Source of the DNA: Anaerolineae bacterium
GTDB lineage: Bacteria > Chloroflexota > Anaerolineae > 4572-78 > NAK82
Length of the DNA stretch: 12,186 nucleotides
Reading direction: 5' to 3'
Assembly (NCBI GenBank): GCA_025062175.1
Contig: JANXAX010000027.1
Span: forward strand, 3,234 to 15,419
The first letter of the stretch is position 1. The number at the start of each line of letters is the position of its first letter. The notes under the pieces are model-generated. The model saw nothing but the letters and a program-made list of their open reading frames with translations. It made no database searches and was not told the origin of the DNA. The position numbers were made by a program, and so were the translations under genes. Shown here piece by piece: positions 1 through 6,468 of this stretch.

Positions 1-2
1 GA

Positions 3-746
3 CTATTGATTGATCAAGTGAGCCAAGTAGCCGGCCCCGAAGCCGTTGTCGATGTTGACCACACCCACGCCTGGGGCACAGCTGTTCAGCATTGTCAGCA
101 GAGCGGCGATACCTCCCAAACTAGCGCCATAACCGATGCTGGTGGGCACGCCGATCACCGGACGGTTTACCAATCCAGCCACCACACTGGTCAAAGCTCC
201 CTCCATGCCTGCCACCACAATCAGCACGCTGGCCTTAAACAGGCGCTCCTGCTGATCCAGGAGGCGATGGATACCTGCCACACCGACATCGTACAGCCGC
301 TCCACCGGACTGCCCAGCGTCTCAGCGGTCACGGCGGCCTCTTCAGCCACCGGAATGTCGGCCGTGCCGGCGCTTACCACCAAAACGGTGCCACGTCCGC
401 TACGCGGCATCGGTTGACCGAGAAACAGCATCCGCGCGGTCGCGTAATAAATCGCTTCGGGAAAGGTCTGTCGGACGACATCCGCCACTTCGGCACTGGC
501 GCGTGCCGCCAACACACGTCCCTCCCGCGCACGAATGCGCCCGACGATCTCGACAATTTGCTGAGCTGTTTTGCCGGGACAGAAGATCACCTCCGGGAAA
601 CCCTTCCGCAGTGCGCGATGGGTGTCCACGCGCGCAAAACCCAGATCCTCGTACGGAAAACCGCGCAGCCGCTCGAGCGCTTCCTGGACACTCAGCTCAC
701 CATTGCGCACCTGTTCTAACAGGCTGTACAGCCATTCCAGTGCCAT
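3..746 (-). CDS. larB: LarB, nickel-pincer nucleotide cofactor biosynthesis protein
   Basis: Complete 247-residue protein of the LarB / AIR-carboxylase-like (PurE-related) family. LarB carboxylates the pyridinium ring of nicotinic acid adenine dinucleotide and hydrolyses its phosphoanhydride, giving the dicarboxylated mononucleotide that LarE and LarC turn into the nickel-pincer cofactor of lactate racemase and relatives. Visible signatures are FCPGKT (residues 55-60), the glycine-rich VVAGMEGALTSVVAGLV stretch (177-193), PVIGVPTSIGYG (196-207) and the C-terminal NSCAPGVGVVNIDNGFGAG (221-239). C223 corresponds to the cysteine that forms the covalent intermediate in Lactiplantibacillus LarB. 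Length is normal for the family. The ATG at 744-746 is preceded on its strand by a G-rich GGGGTGGG that could serve as ribosome-binding site. It is divergent from the aminotransferase operon. larC, larE or larA may lie to the left, outside the window. The family call is firm; which nickel-pincer enzyme it serves cannot be seen. Confidence 0.95.
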   Translation of the reverse strand: MALEWLYSLLEQVRNGELSVQEALERLRGFPYEDLGFARVDTHRALRKGFPEVIFCPGKTAQQIVEIVGRIRAREGRVLAARASAEVADVVRQTFPEAIYYATARMLFLGQPMPRSGRGTVLVVSAGTADIPVAEEAAVTAETLGSPVERLYDVGVAGIHRLLDQQERLFKASVLIVVAGMEGALTSVVAGLVNRPVIGVPTSIGYGASLGGIAALLTMLNSCAPGVGVVNIDNGFGAGYLAHLINQ

Positions 747-806
747 TTTGACACACCCACCCCATTTTTATTTGGACAGGACTCGACACAATATCCCACT
801 ATATCA

Positions 807-836
807 TGTATAGGCACGGGGAAAAAGTTCGCCCAA
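807..836 (-). promoter_or_regulatory. Candidate larB promoter
   Basis: On the minus strand TTGGGC (836 to 831) and TATACA (812 to 807) are separated by 18 bp, about 60 bp upstream of the larB start codon. The -35 is only a partial match, so this is the best candidate I found and not a firm call. Confidence 0.35.
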
Positions 837-942
837 CACTCCGGGGACGTTAAACAAGCACTTGAGCTACTCAAACCTGCCCAGACAGAGGGTAAAACAA
901 AGCGGATAGCTCAATGTTCTCGAAGTTCTACCGATTGATCCA

Positions 943-971
943 TTGACAATAAGGTTTGTTCGTATTATAAT
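943..971 (+). promoter_or_regulatory. Consensus sigma-70-type promoter of the aminotransferase operon
   Basis: TTGACA (943-948) and TATAAT (966-971) are both perfect consensus hexamers separated by exactly 17 bp. The expected transcription start is near 978, leaving a leader of about 100 nt before the start codon at 1080. Such a strong promoter would normally need a repressor, which fits the palindrome lying directly on the start site. Confidence 0.88.
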
Positions 972-974
972 GCA

Positions 975-991
975 TCATACAGGTCATACCA
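975..991 (+). promoter_or_regulatory. Operator-like site, GntR/FadR type (copy 1)
   Basis: TCATACAGGTCATACCA contains the near-palindrome GGTCATACC (982-990). This matches the GT-N3-AC core typical of operators bound by FadR-subfamily GntR regulators. It covers the predicted transcription start, a repressor position. Fifteen of its 17 bases are identical to the minus-strand site at 6168-6184 in front of the local gntR gene. Binding by that regulator is inferred. Confidence 0.6.
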
Positions 992-1041
992 GTCTAAGTC
1001 ACATCACAATCCAACCCGTGCCCTAGGGTATCCTATCGGAT

Positions 1042-1052
1042 GATGTAACATC
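1042..1052. repeat. Short palindrome in the aminotransferase leader
   Basis: GATGTAACATC is a perfect 5-bp inverted repeat around one central base, about 28 bp before the start codon and upstream of the GGGGA ribosome-binding site. It could be a minor hairpin or a protein site. No second copy was found, so no function is assigned. Confidence 0.25.
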
Positions 1053-1079
1053 CCTATTTCTGCGAAAGGGGACGCACTT

Positions 1080-2459
1080 ATGGTAGAGACAACAGTTATG
1101 GATGATGTCATCGCCCGCTTCAAGCCGGCAGTGCACCGCTTCTGGAAGCGCCCAGCACCGATCATCACCCGCGCAGAGGGCGTCTATCTCTGGGATCAAG
1201 ACGGCAAGCGCTACTTGGATGGCTCCGCCGGGTCATCGGTGGTGGTCAACATCGGCCATGGGGTGCAAAGTGTGATTGACGCGATGTACGAACAGGCACG
1301 TAAGGTCTGCTTCGCTGCCCCGCATGTCTTCTCGAACGAGCCTATGCTGGAATTGGGACAGCTGGTGGCCAGCCATGCCCCTGGGACGATGAAAAACAAC
1401 TGTCGTACCTGGTTTGGTTGTACCGGCACCGATGCTGTGGACTCAGCGGTGCGTCTGGCCCGCCTGTACTACGTGCACACCGGTAAGCCGTCCAAGTACG
1501 CTGTCATCGGGCGATGGCGCGGTTTTCACGGCAACAACATCGCCGTGGCCGGCATTCACGGACACACTTTTCGCCGTCGCTATTACTACCCCATGTACGT
1601 CAACTTTCCCAAAATCCCCCCGGCTTATTGCTACCGGTGTCCTTTCGAGAAGACCTACCCAGATTGTAAACTGAAGTGCGCACGCCAGTTGGAGACGGAA
1701 ATCCGTCAGCAAGGTCAGGAAAACATCGCCGCGTTTATCGCCGAGCCGGTAGTGGGCGCCGCTTTGGGTGCCGTGCCGGCACCGCCCGGCTACTTCGAGG
1801 TCATCCGGGATATCTGCGACCGTTACGATGTTAAACTAATCGTAGACGAGGTGATGACCGGTTGGGGACGGGTCGGTTACTGGTTCGGCATTGAAGCGTG
1901 GGGTGTCACGCCGGATATTATTGCCACGGCAAAGGGGATGACCTCGGGCTATACCCCGTTGTCGGCCACCATCGCCAGCGAAGAAATGTGGCAGGTGATC
2001 GAAGACACCGGGCATCCCTTCCTCGCTGGCCATACGCTTAATGAAAATCCTGTCTCCTGTGCCGTCGCCGTCGAGGTGATCCGTTACGTGGAAAAGCACA
2101 ATCTCGTCGAGCGTTCACGCGAGATGGGGGAATACCTGCTCAGGCGCCTGAAGGAGCTGCTTGAGTTCGACATCGTCGGCGACGTGCGTGGCATGGGGAT
2201 GATGTGCGGCCTCGAATTCGTCAAGGATAAGAAGACCAAGGAACCTTTCGATCCACAGTTGAGAGTGGCCGCGCGTTTCCAAGCGGAAGCTCTGGAACGG
2301 GGTCTGGTCACCTTCCAATGCACTGGCTGCGTCGATGGGGTGATGGGCGACATGCTGCTGATCACCCCGCCGCTCATCATCACCCGCGAACAAATTGATG
2401 AGATGATCGAAATCATGCGGGAGACTATGAAAGTGGTGCAAGCCCAGGTGCTGCACTGA
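1080..2459 (+). CDS. PLP-dependent class III aminotransferase
   Basis: 459-residue cytosolic aminotransferase of class III (omega-transaminase type, fold I). These enzymes move an amino group from an amine or omega-amino acid to a keto acid such as pyruvate. Visible motifs are the cofactor-phosphate segment GCTGTDAVDSAVRLAR (113-128), FHG (149-151), the DEVMTGWGR block (256-264) with D256 positioned for the PLP ring nitrogen, and AKGMTSGYTPLSA with K285 as the Schiff-base lysine. A cysteine cluster CYRCPF...YPDCKLKC (C184, C187, C196, C200) resembles the insert I associate with taurine:pyruvate-aminotransferase-like members. The ATG at 1080 follows GGGGA (1068-1072) with 7 nt spacing. It is the first gene of an operon, 72 nt before the next start, driven by the promoter at 943-971. 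The substrate cannot be read from sequence; neighbours point to small-molecule catabolism, and taurine-, beta-alanine- or sugar-derived keto substrates are all possible. Confidence 0.92.
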   Translation: MVETTVMDDVIARFKPAVHRFWKRPAPIITRAEGVYLWDQDGKRYLDGSAGSSVVVNIGHGVQSVIDAMYEQARKVCFAAPHVFSNEPMLELGQLVASHAPGTMKNNCRTWFGCTGTDAVDSAVRLARLYYVHTGKPSKYAVIGRWRGFHGNNIAVAGIHGHTFRRRYYYPMYVNFPKIPPAYCYRCPFEKTYPDCKLKCARQLETEIRQQGQENIAAFIAEPVVGAALGAVPAPPGYFEVIRDICDRYDVKLIVDEVMTGWGRVGYWFGIEAWGVTPDIIATAKGMTSGYTPLSATIASEEMWQVIEDTGHPFLAGHTLNENPVSCAVAVEVIRYVEKHNLVERSREMGEYLLRRLKELLEFDIVGDVRGMGMMCGLEFVKDKKTKEPFDPQLRVAARFQAEALERGLVTFQCTGCVDGVMGDMLLITPPLIITREQIDEMIEIMRETMKVVQAQVLH

Positions 2460-2531
2460 ACCGGTCTCTGCGTGCAGAATAGGGATCAAAAAACAGGTCC
2501 GATCAACATCACGAGAAGCGACTGTGTCCGC

Positions 2532-3389
2532 ATGAAAATCGGCATCCTCACCGGCATCTGGTTTGTCGCCGAGAAAGCTTCGGTTTTGCAGAGCTTGGAG
2601 CGCGCCGCAGCGTTGGGCTTTCACTATGTGGACCTGCACGGCGTCTTTCACGCCGGCCCGCAACATCTGAATGAACAGCAACGCCGTAGCCTCAAGTCCG
2701 AGATGAACGCCTTAGGATTGACGCCGCGCAACTACGTGTTGCATCCCCCGATGAACATCACCGCGGCAGACGATGCCGCACTCGAACGCTGTTATGCCTA
2801 CATGACCGAGGGCATCGACCTGGCTGTGCAATGGGGCATTCACCAGGTCATGTTCAACTCAGGCCAATGGGTGTACGGCCTTGACCGTTCCACGGCTTGG
2901 CAGAAATCGGTGCGTTTCTGGCAACGTGTCTGCGATTATGCCGCCCCACGGGGGGTATACATCGCTCAGGAGACGGAGCCATATGTCTGGTATCTGGTGA
3001 ATGACACTGCCTCGATGTTGCGGATGCGCGAGGACGTCGACCGCGCCAATTTTGTCACCCTGGTGGATTTTGGTCATATGGCTCTGGCCCGGGAGGGGCC
3101 TGAACATTTGGCGCTCCTGGCCGATTCGATCATCCACGCCCACTTCAGCGACCACGAGGCATTTCGCCATACCAATCAAGTTATCGGGACAGGGATCACA
3201 CGTACGGCGGACTACTTAGAGGCGCTGTCCCGCATGAACATCGACGCGCACATGCAGCGCTTTGGATACGATGAGCTGGTCATCAGCTTCGAGCTCGGTG
3301 TCCCAGGCGACCACGTCGCTGACCCGGACGACTGGGTACGGCGCTCGCTCCAGCACGTGCAACAGGTGGCGCCTTATATGAGCTTGTAA
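2532..3389 (+). CDS. Xylose-isomerase-like TIM-barrel protein (sugar phosphate isomerase/epimerase family)
   Basis: 285-residue protein of the xylose isomerase-like / AP endonuclease 2 TIM-barrel superfamily, which includes sugar and keto-sugar isomerases and epimerases using a divalent metal. It begins with the typical first strand MKIGILTGIW. Candidate metal ligands sit at the ends of later strands: E147 in AQETEP, D179 in LVDFGH, H204 in HAHFSDH, and E254 in ISFELG, the usual Glu-Asp-His-Glu arrangement. I chose the ATG at 2532 because it starts the barrel cleanly. The frame is open back to a GTG at 2472, but those 20 extra residues (QNRDQKTGPIN...) look like untranslated leader and have no ribosome-binding site. 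Second gene of the operon. The substrate is unknown; the pairing with an aminotransferase suggests a keto or amino sugar, or another polar keto compound. Confidence 0.85.
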   Translation: MKIGILTGIWFVAEKASVLQSLERAAALGFHYVDLHGVFHAGPQHLNEQQRRSLKSEMNALGLTPRNYVLHPPMNITAADDAALERCYAYMTEGIDLAVQWGIHQVMFNSGQWVYGLDRSTAWQKSVRFWQRVCDYAAPRGVYIAQETEPYVWYLVNDTASMLRMREDVDRANFVTLVDFGHMALAREGPEHLALLADSIIHAHFSDHEAFRHTNQVIGTGITRTADYLEALSRMNIDAHMQRFGYDELVISFELGVPGDHVADPDDWVRRSLQHVQQVAPYMSL

Positions 3390-3431
3390 ATGCAATGCGA
3401 CGGAAATGTCATGGGACAGGAGGGATGCCTC

Positions 3432-4640
3432 ATGATGTTGCCGGGAAAGGCGGGATCATCCGAATCCCAGGGGCCTGCTGGAGCCATGAGCAGCCGCGAA
3501 CGCTTTCTGACTGCGTTACGGAGAGGGCAGCCGGACCGGGTGCCATTGTTCGAATATCACTTCGCCCCTCCTTTCATCGAAGCGGTGCTGGGACAGCCCA
3601 TCAGCTATTATCACAACGTGGACGACGAAGTGGCAGTGGCACGCGCGGTGGGTCTGGACATGGTATGGACAGCCCCGTTGGGCTTTATGGGATTTGCCAA
3701 CATCCAGCTCCACGGCGAGCGTTACCAAGACGAATGGGGCATTTGGTGGGGTAGCAGTGCCAGCGCATGGCCGGTCAGCTGGCCGGAGGGGGAAGTAGTT
3801 ACGGATCGCCTCAGCTGGCGCCGGCTGCGCTTCCCCGATCCTGACCTCCCCATCCGCGTGGAGCAGCCGCGTCGCGCCGTCGAACTAGCCGGTGGTGAGC
3901 TGGCCGTTGTGGGTGGTGTGCGTGGCCCCTTCTCCAGCGTGTGGATGCTGGCGGGCCTGATCAACATCGGGATGTGGATCTACGATGCCCCCGATCTGCT
4001 GGACGAAATGCTGCGCGAAATGGCCCATTGGAATGCTCAGGTAGGCTTGAATATGATCCGGGTTGGAGTGGACGCGATTGTCATTCACGATGATTGGGGA
4101 ATGAACCAAGCCACTTTCATCAAGCCGGCCGACTGGCGCCGTTTCGTATTTCCCCACATCGCTGAGCAGGTGGAGATCTTGGCAAACACCGGCACACCGA
4201 TCATCCTGCACAGCGACGGCAACTTGAATGCCATCTTGGACGACATCGTCCAACTCAAAATCGCTGCGCTCAATCCTCTGCAACGCAGCGCTCAGATGAA
4301 CCTGGCGGATATCAAAGCCACGTATGGGGATAGGTTATGCCTGATCGGCAATCTCAGCACCACGACGACACTGGCACATGGCACTCCTGAAGACGTAGAA
4401 CGCGAGACCCTGGAGTGCCTGCGCGACGGTGCACCGGGCGGTGGTTACATCTTCGCACCTGATCACTCCTATCACAGCGGTGTCCCGGTGCCGAACATCT
4501 GGCGTGCCCTGGAGACCGCTAAGAAGTATGGGACATATCCGCTTGACATGGAAGCGATCCAGGCCCGTATCGCGATATTACAGGAGAAAAACAACCCAAC
4601 CAGCACCCCATCGGGGCATCGGGGGCATCAGAGGCCGTAG
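3432..4640 (+). CDS. Uroporphyrinogen decarboxylase (URO-D) family protein, methyltransferase-like
   Basis: 402-residue URO-D superfamily TIM barrel. The family covers heme-pathway HemE and many corrinoid methyltransferases (MtaA, CmuA types). The N-terminal SSRERFLTALRRGQPDRVPLFEYHF pattern is typical of the non-HemE branch. Later blocks are HDDWG (219-223), PIILHSDGN (256-264), ALNPLQ (279-284), YGDRLCLIGNLS and GGGYIFAPDHSYHSGVPVPN (336-355). MtaA-type enzymes bind zinc through HxC plus a distal Cys; here the first site reads H260-S-D and the distal region has DHSYH, so the cysteine ligands are absent. It is unlikely to be HemE given the operon context. Start: AGGAGGG (3418-3424) lies 7 nt before the ATG at 3432; an upstream ATG at 3390 and a later one at 3486 are less well served. 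It ends 11 nt before the racemase-family gene. The reaction is unknown; a demethylase or decarboxylase role in the same catabolic route is inferred. Confidence 0.85.
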   Translation: MMLPGKAGSSESQGPAGAMSSRERFLTALRRGQPDRVPLFEYHFAPPFIEAVLGQPISYYHNVDDEVAVARAVGLDMVWTAPLGFMGFANIQLHGERYQDEWGIWWGSSASAWPVSWPEGEVVTDRLSWRRLRFPDPDLPIRVEQPRRAVELAGGELAVVGGVRGPFSSVWMLAGLINIGMWIYDAPDLLDEMLREMAHWNAQVGLNMIRVGVDAIVIHDDWGMNQATFIKPADWRRFVFPHIAEQVEILANTGTPIILHSDGNLNAILDDIVQLKIAALNPLQRSAQMNLADIKATYGDRLCLIGNLSTTTTLAHGTPEDVERETLECLRDGAPGGGYIFAPDHSYHSGVPVPNIWRALETAKKYGTYPLDMEAIQARIAILQEKNNPTSTPSGHRGHQRP

Positions 4641-4651
4641 GAGTATCCTCA

Positions 4652-5338
4652 ATGATTCGCAAGCTCGCTTTCTTGCACACCGTATTTCCAGCGTTTAGCA
4701 TCTTCGATGCATTGATCAAGGAGCTGCTGCCTGCGGATTTGACGGTATATCACATCACCGACGAAATCCTGGCCAAAGTGGTCGTAGCCCAGGGAGGATT
4801 ATCCCCATTTCTCTATCGGCGTGTGGCCGAACACGCCTTTGCAGCAGAACAAGCCGGGGCAGAGCTGTTGCAGATGACCTGCTCGTCGATCTCACCATGT
4901 GCCGATTACGTCCGGGCTCTCGTCAGCATACCGGTGCTCAAAGTGGATATCCCGATGATCGATAAAGCGTTCGAAATCGGCCGGCGTATTGGCGTCGCGG
5001 CCACGGCTATGTCCGCTCTCAACCCATTGGTCGACTTGGTGCGTTCGCGTGCCAGTGAACAGGGCAGGTCCGTGGAGGTTGAACCTGCTTTCTGTGAGGG
5101 CGCCTATGCGGCGCTGTTCTCACGGGGGGACACGGCTACGCACGATCAGATCGTGCGCGACACCCTCCAGCGGTTGATGGAACGCAACGAGGTGATATTG
5201 CTTGCCCAAGCTTCCATGCAGCGCGTGGCAGACGCGCTGCCAGCCGAGGAAAGGAAGGTACCCATCCTGGCAAGTCCCCGTCTGGCAGTAGAACATCTGC
5301 GCACATTGGTGTATGCCACCGGCGATCAGCAAGAATGA
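4652..5338 (+). CDS. Asp/Glu/hydantoin racemase superfamily protein
   Basis: 228-residue protein of the aspartate/glutamate racemase superfamily, which includes amino-acid racemases, hydantoin racemase and arylmalonate/maleate-type enzymes working by two-cysteine, metal-free acid-base chemistry. C77 in the TCSSISP motif is the expected first catalytic cysteine. The second position is in LLAQASMQRV, where S188 stands in place of the usual cysteine, so classic two-base racemisation is doubtful. The C-terminus has the common PILASPRLAVEHL block. The ATG at 4652 follows TAGGAG (4638-4643) at 8 nt, partly overlapping the stop of the URO-D gene, which indicates translational coupling. Last gene of the operon; the gntR gene converges on it across 58 nt with no obvious terminator. 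The substrate is unknown. Confidence 0.85.
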   Translation: MIRKLAFLHTVFPAFSIFDALIKELLPADLTVYHITDEILAKVVVAQGGLSPFLYRRVAEHAFAAEQAGAELLQMTCSSISPCADYVRALVSIPVLKVDIPMIDKAFEIGRRIGVAATAMSALNPLVDLVRSRASEQGRSVEVEPAFCEGAYAALFSRGDTATHDQIVRDTLQRLMERNEVILLAQASMQRVADALPAEERKVPILASPRLAVEHLRTLVYATGDQQE

Positions 5339-5396
5339 TTGGGGGAATGCTCGCGAGTCCAGCGGGTTGCGAACACAACACGCGTGGAATCTGGGC

Positions 5397-6146
5397 TCAG
5401 TCTTCGACTTTTGGGGCCACTTCTTGCGTCGAAAGTAATGGTTGGATATTCGGCGTGATATCTTCGCGGATCTGTCCAAGGTGATCCTGCATTGCTGCGA
5501 GAGCAGCCTGCGGGTCATGTGCTTTTACTGCTTCCAGAATACGCCGATGGTGGTAACAGCCGCGCTGGGTTGCACCCGGCGAGGCAAAACAAAGGTGACG
5601 TTCCCGCTGCATCAGGTCCACAATGGAATAGGTCACCAATTGCAGCACACTGTTGCCGGTGGCTTCCGCTAGAATGGAGTGGAAACGCTGATCTGCCTCA
5701 ATGTATCGTTCCAGATGGAAGATATTCGCTTCCATGTCGTGCATCGCCTGTTCCAGGCGGTTGATATGATCCTCGGCGGCGTTTTGGGCGGCCATTGCCG
5801 CGATCGGAGGTTCGAGGATCTCGCGCACTTGATGCAAGTCGGCGATGACTTTAGGGCCCGAGCCCATCAGGGCAGCAATCGGAGCTTCCAGCACCTCGGG
5901 CCCAGGCTCGGCGATGAAAGTCCCAACACCCTGACGGACGCGCACCAACCCCATCGCTTTCAGGAGCTTAATCGCCTCGCGCACCACGGTACGGCTGACC
6001 CCCAGATACTCGCTCAACTCCCGTTCCGAAGGCAGCCGGTCACCCCGGCGTAGCTCGCCAGAACGGATGCGTTCTTGAATCTGTTGCGCAGCGCGCACGG
6101 AGAGAATGCCGTCTTCCACTTGCAGCGAGTTGAATATGTGTCGCAT
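5397..6146 (-). CDS. FadR-subfamily GntR transcriptional regulator
   Basis: 249-residue GntR-family regulator. The N-terminal winged helix-turn-helix spans about residues 16-78 with the hallmark LPSERELSEYLGVSRTVVREAIKLL (38-62) and GLVRVRQGVGTFI (66-78). The C-terminal half is an all-helical FCD ligand domain. Candidate metal ligands D152 and H156 (ADQRFH), H200 (YHHRRIL) and H222 (QDHL) are all present, typical of FCD regulators that sense carboxylates or sugar acids. The ATG at 6144-6146 has AGGGA on its strand 7 nt upstream. It is divergent from the AOR unit and convergent with the aminotransferase operon. A consensus-like promoter and an operator-like palindrome shared with two other promoters suggest autoregulation and local repression. 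The ligand is unknown. Confidence 0.95.
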   Translation of the reverse strand: MRHIFNSLQVEDGILSVRAAQQIQERIRSGELRRGDRLPSERELSEYLGVSRTVVREAIKLLKAMGLVRVRQGVGTFIAEPGPEVLEAPIAALMGSGPKVIADLHQVREILEPPIAAMAAQNAAEDHINRLEQAMHDMEANIFHLERYIEADQRFHSILAEATGNSVLQLVTYSIVDLMQRERHLCFASPGATQRGCYHHRRILEAVKAHDPQAALAAMQDHLGQIREDITPNIQPLLSTQEVAPKVED

Positions 6147-6167
6147 CGTCAGATCCCTAGAATGCTA

Positions 6168-6184
6168 TGGTACGACCCGTATGA
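6168..6184 (-). promoter_or_regulatory. Operator-like site, GntR/FadR type (copy 2, at gntR start site)
   Basis: Read on the minus strand this is TCATACGGGTCGTACCA, with core GGTCGTACC at 6177 to 6169. It differs from copy 1 (975-991) at only 2 of 17 positions. It covers the predicted gntR transcription start near 6180, so repression of its own gene is the expected effect. No footprint data are available here, so binding is inferred. Confidence 0.6.
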
Positions 6185-6199
6185 CAATTGTAAAACGGG
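6176..6199. repeat. 24-bp dyad overlapping the gntR -10 element
   Basis: CCCGT (6176-6180) and ACGGG (6195-6199) flank a CAATTG centre (6185-6190) about the same symmetry axis; 10 of 12 base pairs match. Each arm also reads CCGT-N3-ACAA, again a GT-N3-AC pattern. It overlaps the -10 hexamer and abuts copy 2 of the operator-like site, so it may be a second regulator-binding site. Confidence 0.4.
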
Positions 6200-6215
6200 A
6201 TAGGAAGGCTGTCAA
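6187..6215 (-). promoter_or_regulatory. gntR promoter
   Basis: On the minus strand TTGACA (6215 to 6210, perfect) and TACAAT (6192 to 6187, 5 of 6) are separated by 17 bp. The predicted start is near 6180, leaving a leader of about 35 nt before the gntR ATG at 6146. Confidence 0.8.
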
Positions 6216-6232
6216 TTCCTTCGAGTGAACTA

Positions 6233-6261
6233 TTGACCGAAGGCAAAAACGATGGCATAAT
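6233..6261 (+). promoter_or_regulatory. Promoter of the AOR unit
   Basis: TTGACC (6233-6238) and CATAAT (6256-6261), each 5 of 6 to consensus, are 17 bp apart. Start is expected near 6268, giving a leader of about 280 nt before the AOR start codon. It is back-to-back with the gntR promoter, with 17 bp between the two -35 elements. Unlike the other three promoters it has no GGT-N3-ACC site at its start. Confidence 0.72.
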
Positions 6262-6307
6262 AGGATAAAAGGGAACTCAATCAACAAAGTTTTTTCCACA
6301 GTGTGGT

Positions 6308-6429
6308 GTTCTGCGGTGCGCCCTGAGGCAAGGGGACATCCACCAGGAGGGTGCTCGTGACTGTCACCCGCATAGTAAGTACTGGCCGGCTTGTGCGGCC
6401 TACGGTAAGGGTCCCTCCTAGGAGGCGAG
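6308..6429 (+). promoter_or_regulatory. Structured leader, candidate molybdenum/tungsten cofactor (Moco/Tuco-type) riboswitch
   Basis: This non-coding segment sits between the AOR promoter and an intrinsic terminator. Helices I can pair by eye: TGCGGTG (6312-6318) with CACCCGCA (6365-6372) with one bulge; GTGAC (6357-6361) with GTCAC (6363-6367); GGCCgGC (6384-6390) with GCGGCC (6395-6400) closing a TTGT loop; and AGGAGGG (6345-6351) with CCCTCCT (6413-6419). The last CCCTCCT can alternatively fold back on AGGAGG (6420-6425) next to the terminator, and GGGAC (6333-6337) can alternatively pair with GTCCC (6411-6415). Mutually exclusive helices followed by a terminator are what an attenuating riboswitch looks like. 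Moco-class riboswitches are known in front of molybdenum and tungsten cofactor genes, and the next gene encodes a pterin-cofactor enzyme. The class call is inferred; a covariance search is decisive. Confidence 0.55.
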
Positions 6430-6468
6430 AGGCGTTATGCTGATAGAGCATAACGCCTTTTCGTTTTT
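6430..6468 (+). terminator. Intrinsic terminator in the AOR leader (attenuator)
   Basis: A perfect 12-bp stem, AGGCGTTATGCT (6430-6441) with AGCATAACGCCT (6447-6458), closes a GATAG loop and is followed by TTTCGTTTTT. It lies between the promoter and the AOR start codon, so unless it is bypassed the AOR genes are not transcribed from this promoter. Confidence 0.88.

Larger units (their letters stand above)
747..1079. other. Divergent intergenic region between larB and the aminotransferase operon
   Basis: This 333-bp stretch holds no credible gene. It contains the candidate larB promoter (807-836), the consensus promoter of the rightward operon (943-971), the operator-like site at 975-991, and in the rightward leader the small palindromes CCCTAGGG (1021-1028) and GATGTAACATC (1042-1052). 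Nothing recognisable lies between about 840 and 940. Confidence 0.7.

Noticed and set aside
6..719. A 237-codon open frame on the plus strand opposite larB.
   Set aside because: It is antisense to a well-recognised LarB gene, is rich in His and Gln with no family resemblance, and has no promoter or ribosome-binding site; it is a GC-rich shadow frame.
976..990. Direct repeat CATAC-AGGT-CATAC at the aminotransferase promoter.
   Set aside because: Too short alone to call a separate regulatory repeat; better explained as part of the operator-like palindrome.
1629..1679. Cysteine cluster in the aminotransferase read as an Fe-S or zinc-finger domain.
   Set aside because: The cluster lies within a continuous class III aminotransferase fold and resembles a subfamily insert; there is no evidence for a bound cluster, so it is listed only as a finding.
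2115..2681. A 188-codon minus-strand frame spanning the end of the aminotransferase and the start of the isomerase gene.
   Set aside because: It overlaps two genes with clear family motifs on the other strand and its own product has no recognisable motif.
3432..4640. Assignment as HemE, the heme-pathway uroporphyrinogen decarboxylase.
   Set aside because: The N-terminal pattern and operon context match the non-heme URO-D branch, and there is no other tetrapyrrole gene nearby.
5339..5396. Possible bidirectional terminator in the convergent gap between the racemase-family gene and gntR.
   Set aside because: A TCGC/GCGA pairing exists, but the stem is short and neither strand has a T tract.
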